Shown: in pieces, positions 17,604 through 25,506 of the stretch
How the letters are laid out: every line of letters starts with the position of its first letter
Numbering within the stretch: position 1 is the first letter of the stretch
Origin: Peptoclostridium acidaminophilum DSM 3953
Lineage (GTDB): Bacteria; Bacillota; Clostridia; Peptostreptococcales; Peptostreptococcaceae
Assembly: GCF_000597865.1 (NCBI RefSeq)
Contig: NZ_CP007452.1
Coordinates: 1,495,183-1,559,182, forward strand
Reading direction: 5' to 3'
Length of the DNA: 64,000 nt
The notes under the pieces: model-generated
The model's input: only the letters and a program-made list of their open reading frames with translations
The model's database searches: none
What the model was told of the DNA's origin: nothing
Position numbers and translations under genes: made by a program

Positions 17604-18509
17604 TTAAAGTACATATGGTGTTTCCTGATACACGTAATAGTTTAGCCAGTTGGAAAACAGCAGGTTGGCATGCGACCTCCACCTGACAACCGGCTGATTT
17701 GACGGATTGTTGTCCTTGAAGTAATTTCTTGGAATCTCGATTTCAAGTCCCTTGGCAACATCTCTGTCATACTCTCCTTTTAACGTACAAGGATCATATT
17801 CCGAATGGCCTGTTACGAATATCTGCTTGTTGTCCCTGCTTTCGACAATATAAACACCCGAATCAGGCGACTCGCTTAAGATTTTCAAGCCTTCTACATT
17901 CTCGATGTCCTCCCTTCTAACCTCTGTATGCCTTGACTGCGGCACATAGAACTCATCGTCAAATCCCCTTGTAAGCCTGCTGCTTCCGTCGCTGATAACA
18001 TGCTCAAATACGCCAAACATCTTTTTTTCAAGAGGGTACTTAGGAACTCCATAGTGATGGTACAGCCCTGCCTGTGCGCCCCAGCATATGTGGAGAGTCG
18101 AAGTCACATTGCGCTTTGAATAATCCATTATCTGCTTTAGCTCTTCCCAGTATGTCACTTCCTCATAATCCAGATGCTCTATGGGCGCGCCCGTTATTAT
18201 CATTCCGTCAAACCTTTGATCTTTTATTTCATCGAATGTGTGGTAGAACGCGTCAAGATGCTCCCTTGAGGTATTCTTGGATTCATGGCTCTCAGGATGC
18301 AAAAGCGTAAGCTCCACCTGAATCGGACTGTTGCTGAGAAGTCTCACAAACTGTGTTTCAGTCTGAATTTTTGTAGGCATAAGGTTTAGAACTGCTATTC
18401 TAAGAGGCCTTATATCCTGTGTATATGCCCTCTGTTCGTTCATTACAAACACATTTTCCTCTTCCAGTATTTTTTGCGCCGGAAGCCCTTCTGGTATTAT
18501 TATTGGCAT
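17604..18509 (-). CDS. metA: homoserine O-acetyltransferase (MetA type)
   Basis: A 301-residue protein from ATG 18509, which has AAAGGAG nine bases upstream. A longer frame to 18605 runs into the leader and lacks an SD. With this start the catalytic Cys is residue 142 (HICWGAQAG) and residue 111 is Glu (GAPIEH), matching the numbering used for the family. Glu111 is the residue reported to favour acetyl-CoA, whereas Gly favours succinyl-CoA. FVTGHSEYD carries the conserved His and Glu region. The enzyme activates homoserine for methionine synthesis in the cytoplasm. Expression is controlled by the SAM-I riboswitch upstream. Confidence 0.93.
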   Translation of the reverse strand: MPIIIPEGLPAQKILEEENVFVMNEQRAYTQDIRPLRIAVLNLMPTKIQTETQFVRLLSNSPIQVELTLLHPESHESKNTSREHLDAFYHTFDEIKDQRFDGMIITGAPIEHLDYEEVTYWEELKQIMDYSKRNVTSTLHICWGAQAGLYHHYGVPKYPLEKKMFGVFEHVISDGSSRLTRGFDDEFYVPQSRHTEVRREDIENVEGLKILSESPDSGVYIVESRDNKQIFVTGHSEYDPCTLKGEYDRDVAKGLEIEIPRNYFKDNNPSNQPVVRWRSHANLLFSNWLNYYVYQETPYVL

Positions 18510-18592
18510 CTCATACATCTCCTTTAATTGTTTACATATATTTTTTATTTTTTTGATTGTCCCCCAGGAAGCCTGCATTAAAAACAGGCAAT

Positions 18593-18631
18593 AAAAAAAA
18601 GCCAATTCCGAAAGTCAGAAATGGCTTTTAT
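18593..18631 (-). terminator. attenuator of the metA SAM riboswitch
   Basis: Hairpin built on AAAAGCCATTTC and GAATTGGCTTTT, followed on the minus strand by eight Ts. It should form when SAM is bound and stop transcription before metA. Confidence 0.85.
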
Positions 18632-18800
18632 ACACTAACCAATCAATGTTCCTCCAAGACGGCGGATTCACTGTGTCTATGCATAAAACCACTTTCTCAT
18701 CTTCCAGTAAAATAAACACTGCAGGAATTAGCACATTTCCAGCTATGCTGGTTGTTGCCGGGCTTCACAGGGCCTGTCCCTCCGCCGCTCTTGATAAGAA
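18632..18800 (-). promoter_or_regulatory. SAM-I (S-box) riboswitch for metA
   Basis: On the minus strand the leader holds the conserved S-box blocks in order: CTTATCAAGAGCGGCGGAGG near 18798, GCCCTGTGAAGCC, CCGGCAAC, GTGCTAATTCCTGCAG and GAAGATGAGAAAG. It sits directly downstream of a strong promoter and upstream of the attenuator hairpin. High SAM should reduce metA expression. Confidence 0.95.
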
Positions 18801-18831
18801 TTGGTTATTAGTATTAATTTTTATTTATCCT

Positions 18832-18860
18832 AGTATAATTGCGTTTTTGTCTCATGTCAA
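18832..18860 (-). promoter_or_regulatory. sigma-A promoter of the metA leader
   Basis: TTGACA (18855-18860, complement) is separated by 17 bases from TATACT (18832-18837, complement). It lies about 25-30 bases upstream of the riboswitch start. Confidence 0.85.
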
Positions 18861-18988
18861 TATTTTTTACATTGCTTTGCTATATTTTGTGCGAAAACAC
18901 TTGTGCGCAATCTGAAATCAGTATATTATATGTTGTAAATATCAATAAACAAAATAATAAAATCATATAAAAAAACGGGGTGGCGAAA

Positions 18989-20470
18989 ATGAACATATTC
19001 TACAAGAGCACTCGCGGCGGGGAAAGCGGAATAAGCTGCCCTCTTGCCATAGTAAAGGGGATAGCTAATGACGGCGGGCTTTTCGTACCGGATCACATAC
19101 CTGGCATTGATGTTGACTTTGAAACACTCAAAGACTACAGCTACAATGAGCTTGCCTGCTACATAATAGGCAAATATTTCCCGGAGATTGAAAATCTAAG
19201 GAGCTGCATAGACAGCGCGTATGACGACAAGTTCGACTCGGATTCAAGGGTGAGCCTAGTCGAAAGCTGCGGCGTAAGCTTTCTTGAACTCTATCACGGG
19301 CCTACCGCAGCCTTCAAGGACATGGCGCTTTCCTTGCTGCCATATCTGATGACAAGCTCAATAAAGCAGCTCGAACTCGAAAAAGAGGTTGTAATACTAA
19401 CTGCAACCTCCGGAGATACCGGAAAAGCTGCTCTTGCTGGATTTGCAGGCGTGCCCGGCACAAAGATAATAGTGTTTTTCCCAAGTGACGGCGTAAGCAG
19501 CATACAGAAGATGCAAATGGTTACTCAAAGCGAAGACAATACCTTTGTATTCGGAATAGAGGGCAACTTCGACGACGCCCAGACAGGCGTCAAGAAAATA
19601 TTCGCCGACAAGGAGCTGGGCTCGTATCTTTCAGGGCATGGCTACATGCTGTCTTCGGCCAACTCAATAAACATTGGCAGACTTGTGCCTCAAATAGTAT
19701 ACTACGTGCATTCGTACCTTGAGCTCCTCAAAAACGGCAAGCTGTCGAAGGGCGACAAAATAAACTTCGTAGTGCCAACAGGCAACTTCGGCAACATCCT
19801 TGCCGCATATTACGCAATGCAAATGGGCATACCTGTGAACAAGCTCATATGTGCGTCAAACGAAAACAACGTGCTTACAGACTTCCTTACAAGCGGAACT
19901 TATGACAGAAACAGGCCTCTTATAAAGACAAATTCTCCGTCAATGGACATACTCGTTTCAAGCAACCTAGAAAGGATGCTCTACCACATGAGCGGCGGCA
20001 GCGAAGCCAAGGTCAAGGCCTTCATGGACAAGCTGGGCAGCGAAGGCGTGTACTCCATAGACCCTGAAATCAAGTCGAATCTTGATTTCATATACGGTGG
20101 CTGCGCGTCAGAAGACGAGACATTAGAAACCATAAACAATGTCTACAGGGAATGCAACTACCTAATGGATACGCATACGGCAATAGCCTACAAGGTATAC
20201 TCCGACTACAAGGCATCAACGGGCGACTCGACATACACGGTTATAGCTTCAACAGCCAGCCCTTTCAAGTTCACAATGAGCGTTGCAAACGCCATAGGCG
20301 AATCCGGCGGCGAGGCTGACGAGTTCAAGCTGATGTACAGCCTGTCTGAAAAAACGGGTGTGAGGATACCAAGAGGTCTGGATGGAATAGAAAAACTGAA
20401 GATCGTTCACAAGACTACATGCAAAAAAGAAGAAATGAAGGATGTCGTGAAAAAATCACTCGGACTCTAG
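18989..20470 (+). CDS. thrC: threonine synthase
   Basis: A 493-residue protein starting at ATG 18989 behind GGGGTGG; an in-frame GTG at 18980 overlaps that SD and is less likely. It begins FYKSTRGGESG, typical of class-I-like bacterial/yeast threonine synthases of about 490-500 residues. HGPTAAFKDMALSLL contains the PLP-binding Lys, and ATSGDTGKAALAGF, VPTGNFGNILAAYYA and TASPFKF are further family blocks. It converts O-phosphohomoserine to threonine using PLP. It is divergent from the metA leader. No homoserine kinase gene is visible in this window. Confidence 0.95.
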   Translation: MNIFYKSTRGGESGISCPLAIVKGIANDGGLFVPDHIPGIDVDFETLKDYSYNELACYIIGKYFPEIENLRSCIDSAYDDKFDSDSRVSLVESCGVSFLELYHGPTAAFKDMALSLLPYLMTSSIKQLELEKEVVILTATSGDTGKAALAGFAGVPGTKIIVFFPSDGVSSIQKMQMVTQSEDNTFVFGIEGNFDDAQTGVKKIFADKELGSYLSGHGYMLSSANSINIGRLVPQIVYYVHSYLELLKNGKLSKGDKINFVVPTGNFGNILAAYYAMQMGIPVNKLICASNENNVLTDFLTSGTYDRNRPLIKTNSPSMDILVSSNLERMLYHMSGGSEAKVKAFMDKLGSEGVYSIDPEIKSNLDFIYGGCASEDETLETINNVYRECNYLMDTHTAIAYKVYSDYKASTGDSTYTVIASTASPFKFTMSVANAIGESGGEADEFKLMYSLSEKTGVRIPRGLDGIEKLKIVHKTTCKKEEMKDVVKKSLGL

Positions 20471-20561
20471 TTCCACAAAAGCTAACAAAATAGATATCAA
20501 AACCGCATAATGGGTATATAACAAGCATAGAATTCCATTTAATATAAAAGGGAGTGATATT

Positions 20562-20927
20562 ATGCAAATATGGTTCATATTTTCGCTCGTGTTCGCAGTG
20601 TTTGTAGCTCTTTTCGCGGTTTTGAATTCTGAAATAGTAACCATAAGGGTTTTGTGGGCCAGATACGAGCTTTCGCAATCTGTTGTTATATTGATTTCGG
20701 CGGCCTTCGGCGCTCTGGTAACATACACAATGAGCCTGTTTGGAAAATTCAAGTCAAGCATGAAATCCAGGGAAATCAAAGGCTCTGTGTCAGTGCTCGA
20801 GAAACAGGTTAGAACGCTTGAAGAAGAAAACAAGAACTATCAGATAGAAATAGAACGCCTCAAGGCGCAAGCTCATGCCCTTGAAGCATCAAAGGAAACG
20901 CAAATCGGCGAGACGGGGAATAAATAA
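20562..20927 (+). CDS. LapA-domain (DUF1049) membrane protein
   Basis: A 121-residue protein with two membrane helices (about residues 3-22 and 40-60), joined by FAVLNSEIVTIRVLWARYELS, typical of the LapA/DUF1049 family. A C-terminal coiled coil (about 72-112: SVLEKQVRTLEEENKNYQ) faces the cytoplasm. In Gram-negative bacteria LapA links to LPS assembly control, which cannot apply directly to a Firmicute, so the role here is unknown. It has an SD (GGGAG) and lies downstream of thrC in the same direction with a 90-base gap. Confidence 0.75.
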   Translation: MQIWFIFSLVFAVFVALFAVLNSEIVTIRVLWARYELSQSVVILISAAFGALVTYTMSLFGKFKSSMKSREIKGSVSVLEKQVRTLEEENKNYQIEIERLKAQAHALEASKETQIGETGNK

Positions 20928-20950
20928 TTCCTCGCTCGCCGTCTTTATTT
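20907..20950 (+). terminator. terminator at the end of the LapA-like gene
   Basis: A GC-rich stem overlaps the last codons (GGCGAG / CTCGCC at its base), followed by a T-rich stretch. Confidence 0.6.
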
Positions 20951-20967
20951 GCCTTAAGATAATTTTG

Positions 20968-21609
20968 TTAGTCAGTCTCTTTTTTTGTGACTTTTCTGAG
21001 CACCTTCATCACTATTTCATACGAATAGCCTTTCCTCGAAAGAAATCCCCCGAGCTTTCTGAATATTGCGTCGGGCTCGTCGTTTTTGTAGCTTCCCCTT
21101 AGCTTTTTCATTGCAAGCTCCAAAGCAGCCTCATATTCCTTTTCATCACTAGTCAGCTCTTCGACAACGCTCTGTGTGACTTCCCTGCTTATGCCCTTCT
21201 GGGAGAGCTTCATTTTCACAGCCCTGCTCCCGTCCTTCTTGGAGCTCAAGAGACTCTGCGCATACATTCTGGCAAAACCCTGATCATCCACGTAACCCCT
21301 CTTCTTGAGCTCGCTCATGACGTCTTCTACAAGCTCCGCGCTGTATCCCTTTCGGCCGAGCGAATCCTTAAGCTCCTTTTCGCTCTTCATCCTGTATGAG
21401 AGCTGCCTCAAGGCTGAATCCATGGCTTTCGCCCGTTCCTCATCCTTGAAAAGGCCGTCGATATCCTCCTTGCTAAGAGTCTTGCCTATATTTATACCAT
21501 TTTGCACTAAGACATCCTCGTGCAGATCGGCTATGTGCTCTTCGTCTGAATACAGAGACCACACGCCCTTTGAATATTTTTTTCGTTCAATTCTGGTTAT
21601 TTTAATCAT
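20968..21609 (-). CDS. recX: RecX regulatory protein
   Basis: A 213-residue protein of normal length. It contains the three-helix repeats of RecX: ALRQLSYRMKSEKELKDSL, GFARMYAQSLLSSKKDGSRA and the last FRKLGGFLSRKGYSYEIVMKVL. RecX binds RecA filaments and limits recombinase activity. recA itself is not in the window. It lies nine bases after rtcB in the same direction, so it probably belongs to an archease-rtcB-recX operon, which puts an RNA ligase pair and a recombination regulator together. Confidence 0.9.
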   Translation of the reverse strand: MIKITRIERKKYSKGVWSLYSDEEHIADLHEDVLVQNGINIGKTLSKEDIDGLFKDEERAKAMDSALRQLSYRMKSEKELKDSLGRKGYSAELVEDVMSELKKRGYVDDQGFARMYAQSLLSSKKDGSRAVKMKLSQKGISREVTQSVVEELTSDEKEYEAALELAMKKLRGSYKNDEPDAIFRKLGGFLSRKGYSYEIVMKVLRKVTKKETD

Positions 21610-21618
21610 AATTAATAT

Positions 21619-23064
21619 CTATCCCTTTATGACCATAAGCGGCCTTAGTTTTGCTACTTTCTTTGCTATGCCGGCCTCGTGCACCACATTTACTACACTT
21701 TCCACGTCCTTGTACGCCTGGGGAGCCTCTTCTGCAATCCCCTTTAGCGAACCGGCCTGAACGTGTATGCCCCTGTGCTCGAGCTCATTTATTATGCTTG
21801 TCGCGTCGACTCTCCTCTTGGCCTCGCTTCTCGACATCTGGCGCCCAGCCCCGTGGCAGGACGAACCGAAAGACAGCTCCATGCTCCTGTTTGCACCCGC
21901 AAGCACAAATGACGACGTACCCATGCTTCCTGGGATTATGACAGGCTGACCTACATCCCTGTAGTCCTTTGGTACCTCAGGATTGCCCGGGCCGAACGCC
22001 CTGGTAGCGCCTTTTCTGTGGACAATCACCTTTTGGAGCTTCCCGTCTATAATGTGTGTCTCTATTTTTGCAATATTGTGCGCCACGTCGTAAAGCAACT
22101 CGAGGTCTTCAAGCTTTCCTCCAAATATATCCCTCCACGCCAGCCTTACACCGTGCATTATGGCCTGCCTGTTTGCCCAGGCAAAATTTGCAGCGGCCGC
22201 CATTGCAGCAAAATATTTCTGGCCCTCCGGCGAGTCAAACGGAGCGCAAGCCAGCTCCCTGTCCGGAACGACTATGCCGTAATCCCTCATTTTACCCATC
22301 ATGATTTTGATATAGTCAGTGGCTACCTGATGCCCCAATCCTCTCGAGCCCGTGTGTATAAGCACAGTAATCTGATTTTCAAACAATCCGTAAGCATTTG
22401 CGCATTCCTCGTCATATATCTCTTCAACCACACCCACCTCGACAAAGTGATTGCCTGCGCCCATTGTCCCAAGCTGGTCTTCTCCTCTTTTCTTGGCTTG
22501 ATGCGATACCATTGCCGGATCGGCATTTTCCAGGCAGCCGCGGGACTCGGTGTGGTCTATGTCCGCTTCAAAGCCATATCCCTTTTGAACCATCTTTTGG
22601 GCTCCGTGCCTAAGCACCTCGTCCAGCTTAGCTTCCGAGAGCAGTATGTCTCCACCCTTGCCGACTCCGGAGGGTATCGATGTATAGATGGCTGCTCCGA
22701 GGAGCTTTATCCTGCTTTTGATGTCGCTTAGCTCCAGCTGCGACTTGACAAGCCTGACACCGCAGTTGATGTCGTAGCCTATGCCTCCGGGGGAAATGAC
22801 GCCGCTCGGCCACAGAGTAGCCGCTACGCCACCTATTGGAAATCCGTACCCTTCATGCACGTCAGGCATTACTATTGCCGCGCTTTGTATTCCTCTCAGA
22901 GTGGCAACATTGACAAGCTGCTCTATGGATCTGTCCTTTAAGACGTCATCGAGCATCTCCCTTGTGGCGAATATCCTTGCGGGGACGTTCATGTCACTTC
23001 GGAAACTCTTATCTATCTCCCACATGTAAGGGGCTTTTTTCTTCATGTCGGTTATTTTTATCAA
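21619..23064 (-). CDS. rtcB: RtcB RNA ligase
   Basis: A 481-residue protein, normal for RtcB. All metal and guanylylation motifs are present: GGIGYDINCGVRL (Mn-binding Cys), MGAGNHFVEV, HTGSRGLGHQ, DVAHNIAKIE, HRKGATRAFGPG and SSCHGAGRQMSR, whose His is the GMP-accepting residue. The start is a TTG at 23064 with AAAGGAG eight bases upstream; ATG 23046 is an alternative. It joins 2',3'-cyclic phosphate or 3'-phosphate RNA ends to 5'-OH ends using GTP. Archease, its activator, is encoded 18 bases upstream. In bacteria it is usually linked to RNA repair. Confidence 0.97.
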   Translation of the reverse strand: MIKITDMKKKAPYMWEIDKSFRSDMNVPARIFATREMLDDVLKDRSIEQLVNVATLRGIQSAAIVMPDVHEGYGFPIGGVAATLWPSGVISPGGIGYDINCGVRLVKSQLELSDIKSRIKLLGAAIYTSIPSGVGKGGDILLSEAKLDEVLRHGAQKMVQKGYGFEADIDHTESRGCLENADPAMVSHQAKKRGEDQLGTMGAGNHFVEVGVVEEIYDEECANAYGLFENQITVLIHTGSRGLGHQVATDYIKIMMGKMRDYGIVVPDRELACAPFDSPEGQKYFAAMAAAANFAWANRQAIMHGVRLAWRDIFGGKLEDLELLYDVAHNIAKIETHIIDGKLQKVIVHRKGATRAFGPGNPEVPKDYRDVGQPVIIPGSMGTSSFVLAGANRSMELSFGSSCHGAGRQMSRSEAKRRVDATSIINELEHRGIHVQAGSLKGIAEEAPQAYKDVESVVNVVHEAGIAKKVAKLRPLMVIKG

Positions 23065-23082
23065 ACCCGAACACTCCTTTCC

Positions 23083-23496
23083 CTATATGTCAAATACTAT
23101 TACACTTTCGTAATTCCCTTGACTGTTTTTAACAACCTCTGCCTCATGGTATGTCACCGCCTTAATATCCTCGTCAAACTCCTCGACCCTTCTCCCGTGC
23201 AGCACAGCTTCCAGCCTTGAACTGCTGAGGCTTTCTATTTCAATCCTGCTGAATATGTTGTAGTGCGAGTGAGTCAGCAACAGCACCTCGGATAGAAAAT
23301 CAACAAGCAGGCACGTATAGTCCATAGATTCGACGCAAATCCGCCTTTCAAATGATTCCGGCAAGCCTTCTGCGGCCCCGCCCGCTATTATGCTGTTCAT
23401 ACCATCGAGCGCCGCCTTGAAAAGCTCCTCCATGCTGTCAGCTTCTACCTTCAGCCTGATATCGCATATGTGCTCCAGATAGCTGTATCTCCTCAT
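23083..23496 (-). CDS. archease, RtcB activator
   Basis: A 137-residue protein with the archease pattern: N-terminal YLEHICDIRLKVEADSMEELF (the H-x-x-D metal-site region), a central DFLSEVLLL, and the C-terminal KAVTYHEAEVV. Archease speeds guanylylation and multiple turnover of RtcB. The SD AAAGGAG before ATG 23496 is strong. It is the first gene of the archease-rtcB-recX group and lies 18 bases before rtcB, a pairing known from archaea and scattered bacteria. Confidence 0.93.
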   Translation of the reverse strand: MRRYSYLEHICDIRLKVEADSMEELFKAALDGMNSIIAGGAAEGLPESFERRICVESMDYTCLLVDFLSEVLLLTHSHYNIFSRIEIESLSSSRLEAVLHGRRVEEFDEDIKAVTYHEAEVVKNSQGNYESVIVFDI

Positions 23497-23766
23497 GAAA
23501 TTCTCCTTTAAAAAGCAATCAAAAAGTCAATAAAACTCAACACATTAATTATACCCTTTAATTCGATCAGCAAATTCAATCAAAATATAATTATTATCAA
23601 TGGCTGTTTCTGTTTAATTTATATTACCCCGGTTATATATATAGTGTGTACTTTTTATGTACAAATTGTGTTATGATATACTTGGATACATTTTTATCAA
23701 TGCAAATGCAGCTTAATATGTTGCAGGCGATCCAAATCCAACTATAACTTAAAAGGAGTATTCGAT

Positions 23767-24162
23767 ATGACTAAAAAGGTCATGGTTTGTGTTACAAAAC
23801 AAAAAACATCCGAAAGACTTATCAAAAGCGGCTATAAAATTGCAGGCCCAGAAGGGGAGCTCTATGTGCTCCACATAACCGGAAAAGATTTATCACTGGC
23901 AAATTGCGAAGTAATACAACATCTGTTTGACGTTTCAAAGAAATACGATGCCCAAATGAGTATACTTCACTCTAAACATGTTGCCGAAACTATAAAAAAA
24001 TTTGTCAGTGACAACGATATTAACGCCATTGTGCTCGGTGAATCAAATGAAGAATCAGTAAAAAGCGACATGGCACTTAAAATTACCAGCGGCATGCCCG
24101 ATACGGTGAAAACATACATAATACCCATGTCTTACAGCTATTTGGATAAGGACGTAGTTTAA
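23767..24162 (+). CDS. universal stress protein-like (KdpD-USP type)
   Basis: A 131-residue protein of USP size. It starts with KKVMVCVTKQKTSERLIKSG, a pattern like the USP domain of KdpD, with alternating strands and helices after it (ELYVLHITGKD, INAIVLGES). The ATP-binding G-2x-G-9x-G(S/T) motif of typical USPs is not evident, so nucleotide binding is doubtful. It has AAAGGAG before the ATG and is monocistronic, ending in a strong hairpin. Role unknown. Confidence 0.65.
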   Translation: MTKKVMVCVTKQKTSERLIKSGYKIAGPEGELYVLHITGKDLSLANCEVIQHLFDVSKKYDAQMSILHSKHVAETIKKFVSDNDINAIVLGESNEESVKSDMALKITSGMPDTVKTYIIPMSYSYLDKDVV

Positions 24163-24186
24163 CCCGCCTAGGGCGGGTTTTTTTAT
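24161..24186 (+). terminator. terminator after the USP-like gene
   Basis: AACCCGCC-TAG-GGCGGGTT hairpin followed by a T-run. Confidence 0.9.
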
Positions 24187-24281
24187 ATTTCCAGAAAAAT
24201 TGTGATTTAATTGTTAATTTTATTGGGTATATTATTAAAGTGAAACTGTCTAAGTATAAAATATAAAGGGAGGTTTCTAAT

Positions 24282-24542
24282 ATGGCTGAAACAGTAATTA
24301 TGGGAATAAAGATTGGACACAGGGAAGAGGATGCTCTAAAGGTTCAAAAGCTTCTTACAGAGCATGGCTGCATAATAAAGACAAGACTTGGACTCCACGC
24401 AGCTCCTGAAGTTGCCAACGCTTGCAGCTCAATAGGACTCGTGCTTCTTGAGTTCTTCGAGGACAAGGCAGACGAAATCAAAAAGCTAGAAGATGAGCTT
24501 GGTAAAATTGAAAGCGTATCAGTTAGCAAAATGTCTCTTTAA
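24282..24542 (+). CDS. TM1266-like putative [FeFe]-hydrogenase system regulator
   Basis: An 86-residue protein with an ACT/NikR-C-like ferredoxin fold pattern. ETVIMGIKIGHREEDALKVQ, CIIKTRLGLHAA, GLVLLEFFED and the final IESVSVSKMSL match the small family annotated as iron-only hydrogenase system regulator (TM1266). Members usually lie near hydrogenase maturation genes, but none are here. It is a single gene with its own SD (GGGAGG) and terminator. Function is by family name only. Confidence 0.75.
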   Translation: MAETVIMGIKIGHREEDALKVQKLLTEHGCIIKTRLGLHAAPEVANACSSIGLVLLEFFEDKADEIKKLEDELGKIESVSVSKMSL

Positions 24543-24557
24543 ACTGAATTGCATCTA

Positions 24558-24588
24558 CTAAAAAAGCCGGCTAAGCCGGCTTTTTATT
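24558..24588 (+). terminator. terminator after TM1266-like gene (bidirectional)
   Basis: GCCGGC-TAA-GCCGGC stem flanked by A-run and T-run. Confidence 0.9.
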
Positions 24589-24622
24589 TATATATAACTA
24601 CATATGAGTTCTTTTGATTAAA

Positions 24623-25201
24623 TCATTTTGCTATACCATCAGACAGTCCAAACAGCTGATCTACCGTCACTACAAATTCGCTGTACATTTTGGAGCCGCT
24701 AAGATCCTGAAGGCTTTTCACAAGCTCCCTGTAATACCATGCCTGGCTCTCAAAATCAGCGTTGAATATGCTCCAAAAATCCATACCCTTTTCAACATGA
24801 TTTTTCAGCATGCTCCTTGAATTGCTGAGCTTGTCGGCGCATGACACCAGCTGAATATCCCTGTGTGCTGTCTTGAGGAAATTGATTGTGTGCATTTTCC
24901 TTGTCTCCCATGGTATGCTCATCCTGTCTTCTAGAATTTCAGATGCACCAATCACGGTTTCGCATATTTTAGCTCCGAATTTGTCATGAAGCTTTGAAAC
25001 ACTAACATCCGTATCCTCGAGCACGTCATGAAGCAGACCCGCAGCTATGACACTGCTTGAGGCTCCATTTTCCTGGAGTATCATTGCTACCTCTACAGGA
25101 TGCACTATGTACGGTATGTTCGTCCCTTTTCTGAACTGATTCGAATGAGCCTTTGAAGCAAACTCCAAGGCGTTGTTAACAATCTCATATCCCTTGCTCA
25201 T
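24623..25201 (-). CDS. single-domain HD hydrolase, possible (p)ppGpp hydrolase
   Basis: A 192-residue protein consisting of one HD domain. RKGTNIPYIVHPVEVAMIL, GLLHDVLEDTDVS and CADKLSN align by eye with the hydrolase domain of RelA/SpoT enzymes and stand-alone small alarmone hydrolases (MESH1-like). There is no synthetase, TGS or ACT domain. The HD metal residues (His, HD, and a late Asp) are all present, so phosphohydrolase activity is likely. Alarmone specificity is inferred. It starts at ATG 25201 behind AAGGGG and is transcribed alone toward the shared hairpin at 24558-24588. Confidence 0.75.
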   Translation of the reverse strand: MSKGYEIVNNALEFASKAHSNQFRKGTNIPYIVHPVEVAMILQENGASSSVIAAGLLHDVLEDTDVSVSKLHDKFGAKICETVIGASEILEDRMSIPWETRKMHTINFLKTAHRDIQLVSCADKLSNSRSMLKNHVEKGMDFWSIFNADFESQAWYYRELVKSLQDLSGSKMYSEFVVTVDQLFGLSDGIAK

Positions 25202-25270
25202 AATACATTTCCCCTTTTAGAACAGTGAATGTAGAAATATTATAATATATAATTGCTAGGATGTGTTAGA

Positions 25271-25426
25271 TTATTTTTTTGATTTGAAGTATGGGCATGC
25301 CAAACCGGTGCATTCCTTGTTCTTGGCTTTGAAACTGCACACAGGTGCGTAGTTTTCATAATCGTACAGCTTTACGCCAAGCTTCTTATCCACAAATCCT
25401 GAGGCCTCCTTTATTGCTGTAAACAC
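25271..25426 (-). CDS. small Cys-rich protein, 51 residues, GTG start
   Basis: Reading leftward from GTG 25426 gives 51 residues ending at TAA 25271-25273. It has a basic middle and a C-terminal Cys group, CSFKAKNKECTGLACPYF (C-x8-C-x4-C), that could bind a metal or cluster. AGAGGAA lies just before the GTG. A stronger SD (AGGAGG) lies further upstream but serves an ATG in a different frame that closes after 18 codons, which hints at a small frameshift or remnant gene. Codon use looks like a coding stretch. No family recognised. Confidence 0.4.
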   Translation of the reverse strand: MFTAIKEASGFVDKKLGVKLYDYENYAPVCSFKAKNKECTGLACPYFKSKK

Positions 25427-25469
25427 ATTCCTCTTTCAGCATCTTGATCCTCCTAGGATCCCTATAGAA

Positions 25470-25506
25470 TTGCAAAACACCACTCCTAAAGAGTGGTGTT
25501 TTGCAA
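25470..25506 (-). terminator. terminator after WG-repeat lipoprotein
   Basis: A perfect 16-base stem with a five-base loop; its loop contains the stop codon of the WG-repeat gene. The symmetric A/T flanks suggest it works in both directions. Confidence 0.8.

Noticed and set aside
18510-18605. N-terminal extension of MetA
   Set aside because: It lies in the riboswitch attenuator region; the inner ATG has a strong SD and gives the correct Cys142 and Glu111 numbering.
22018-22731. 237-residue plus-strand frame
   Set aside because: Antisense to rtcB, which has complete catalytic motifs.
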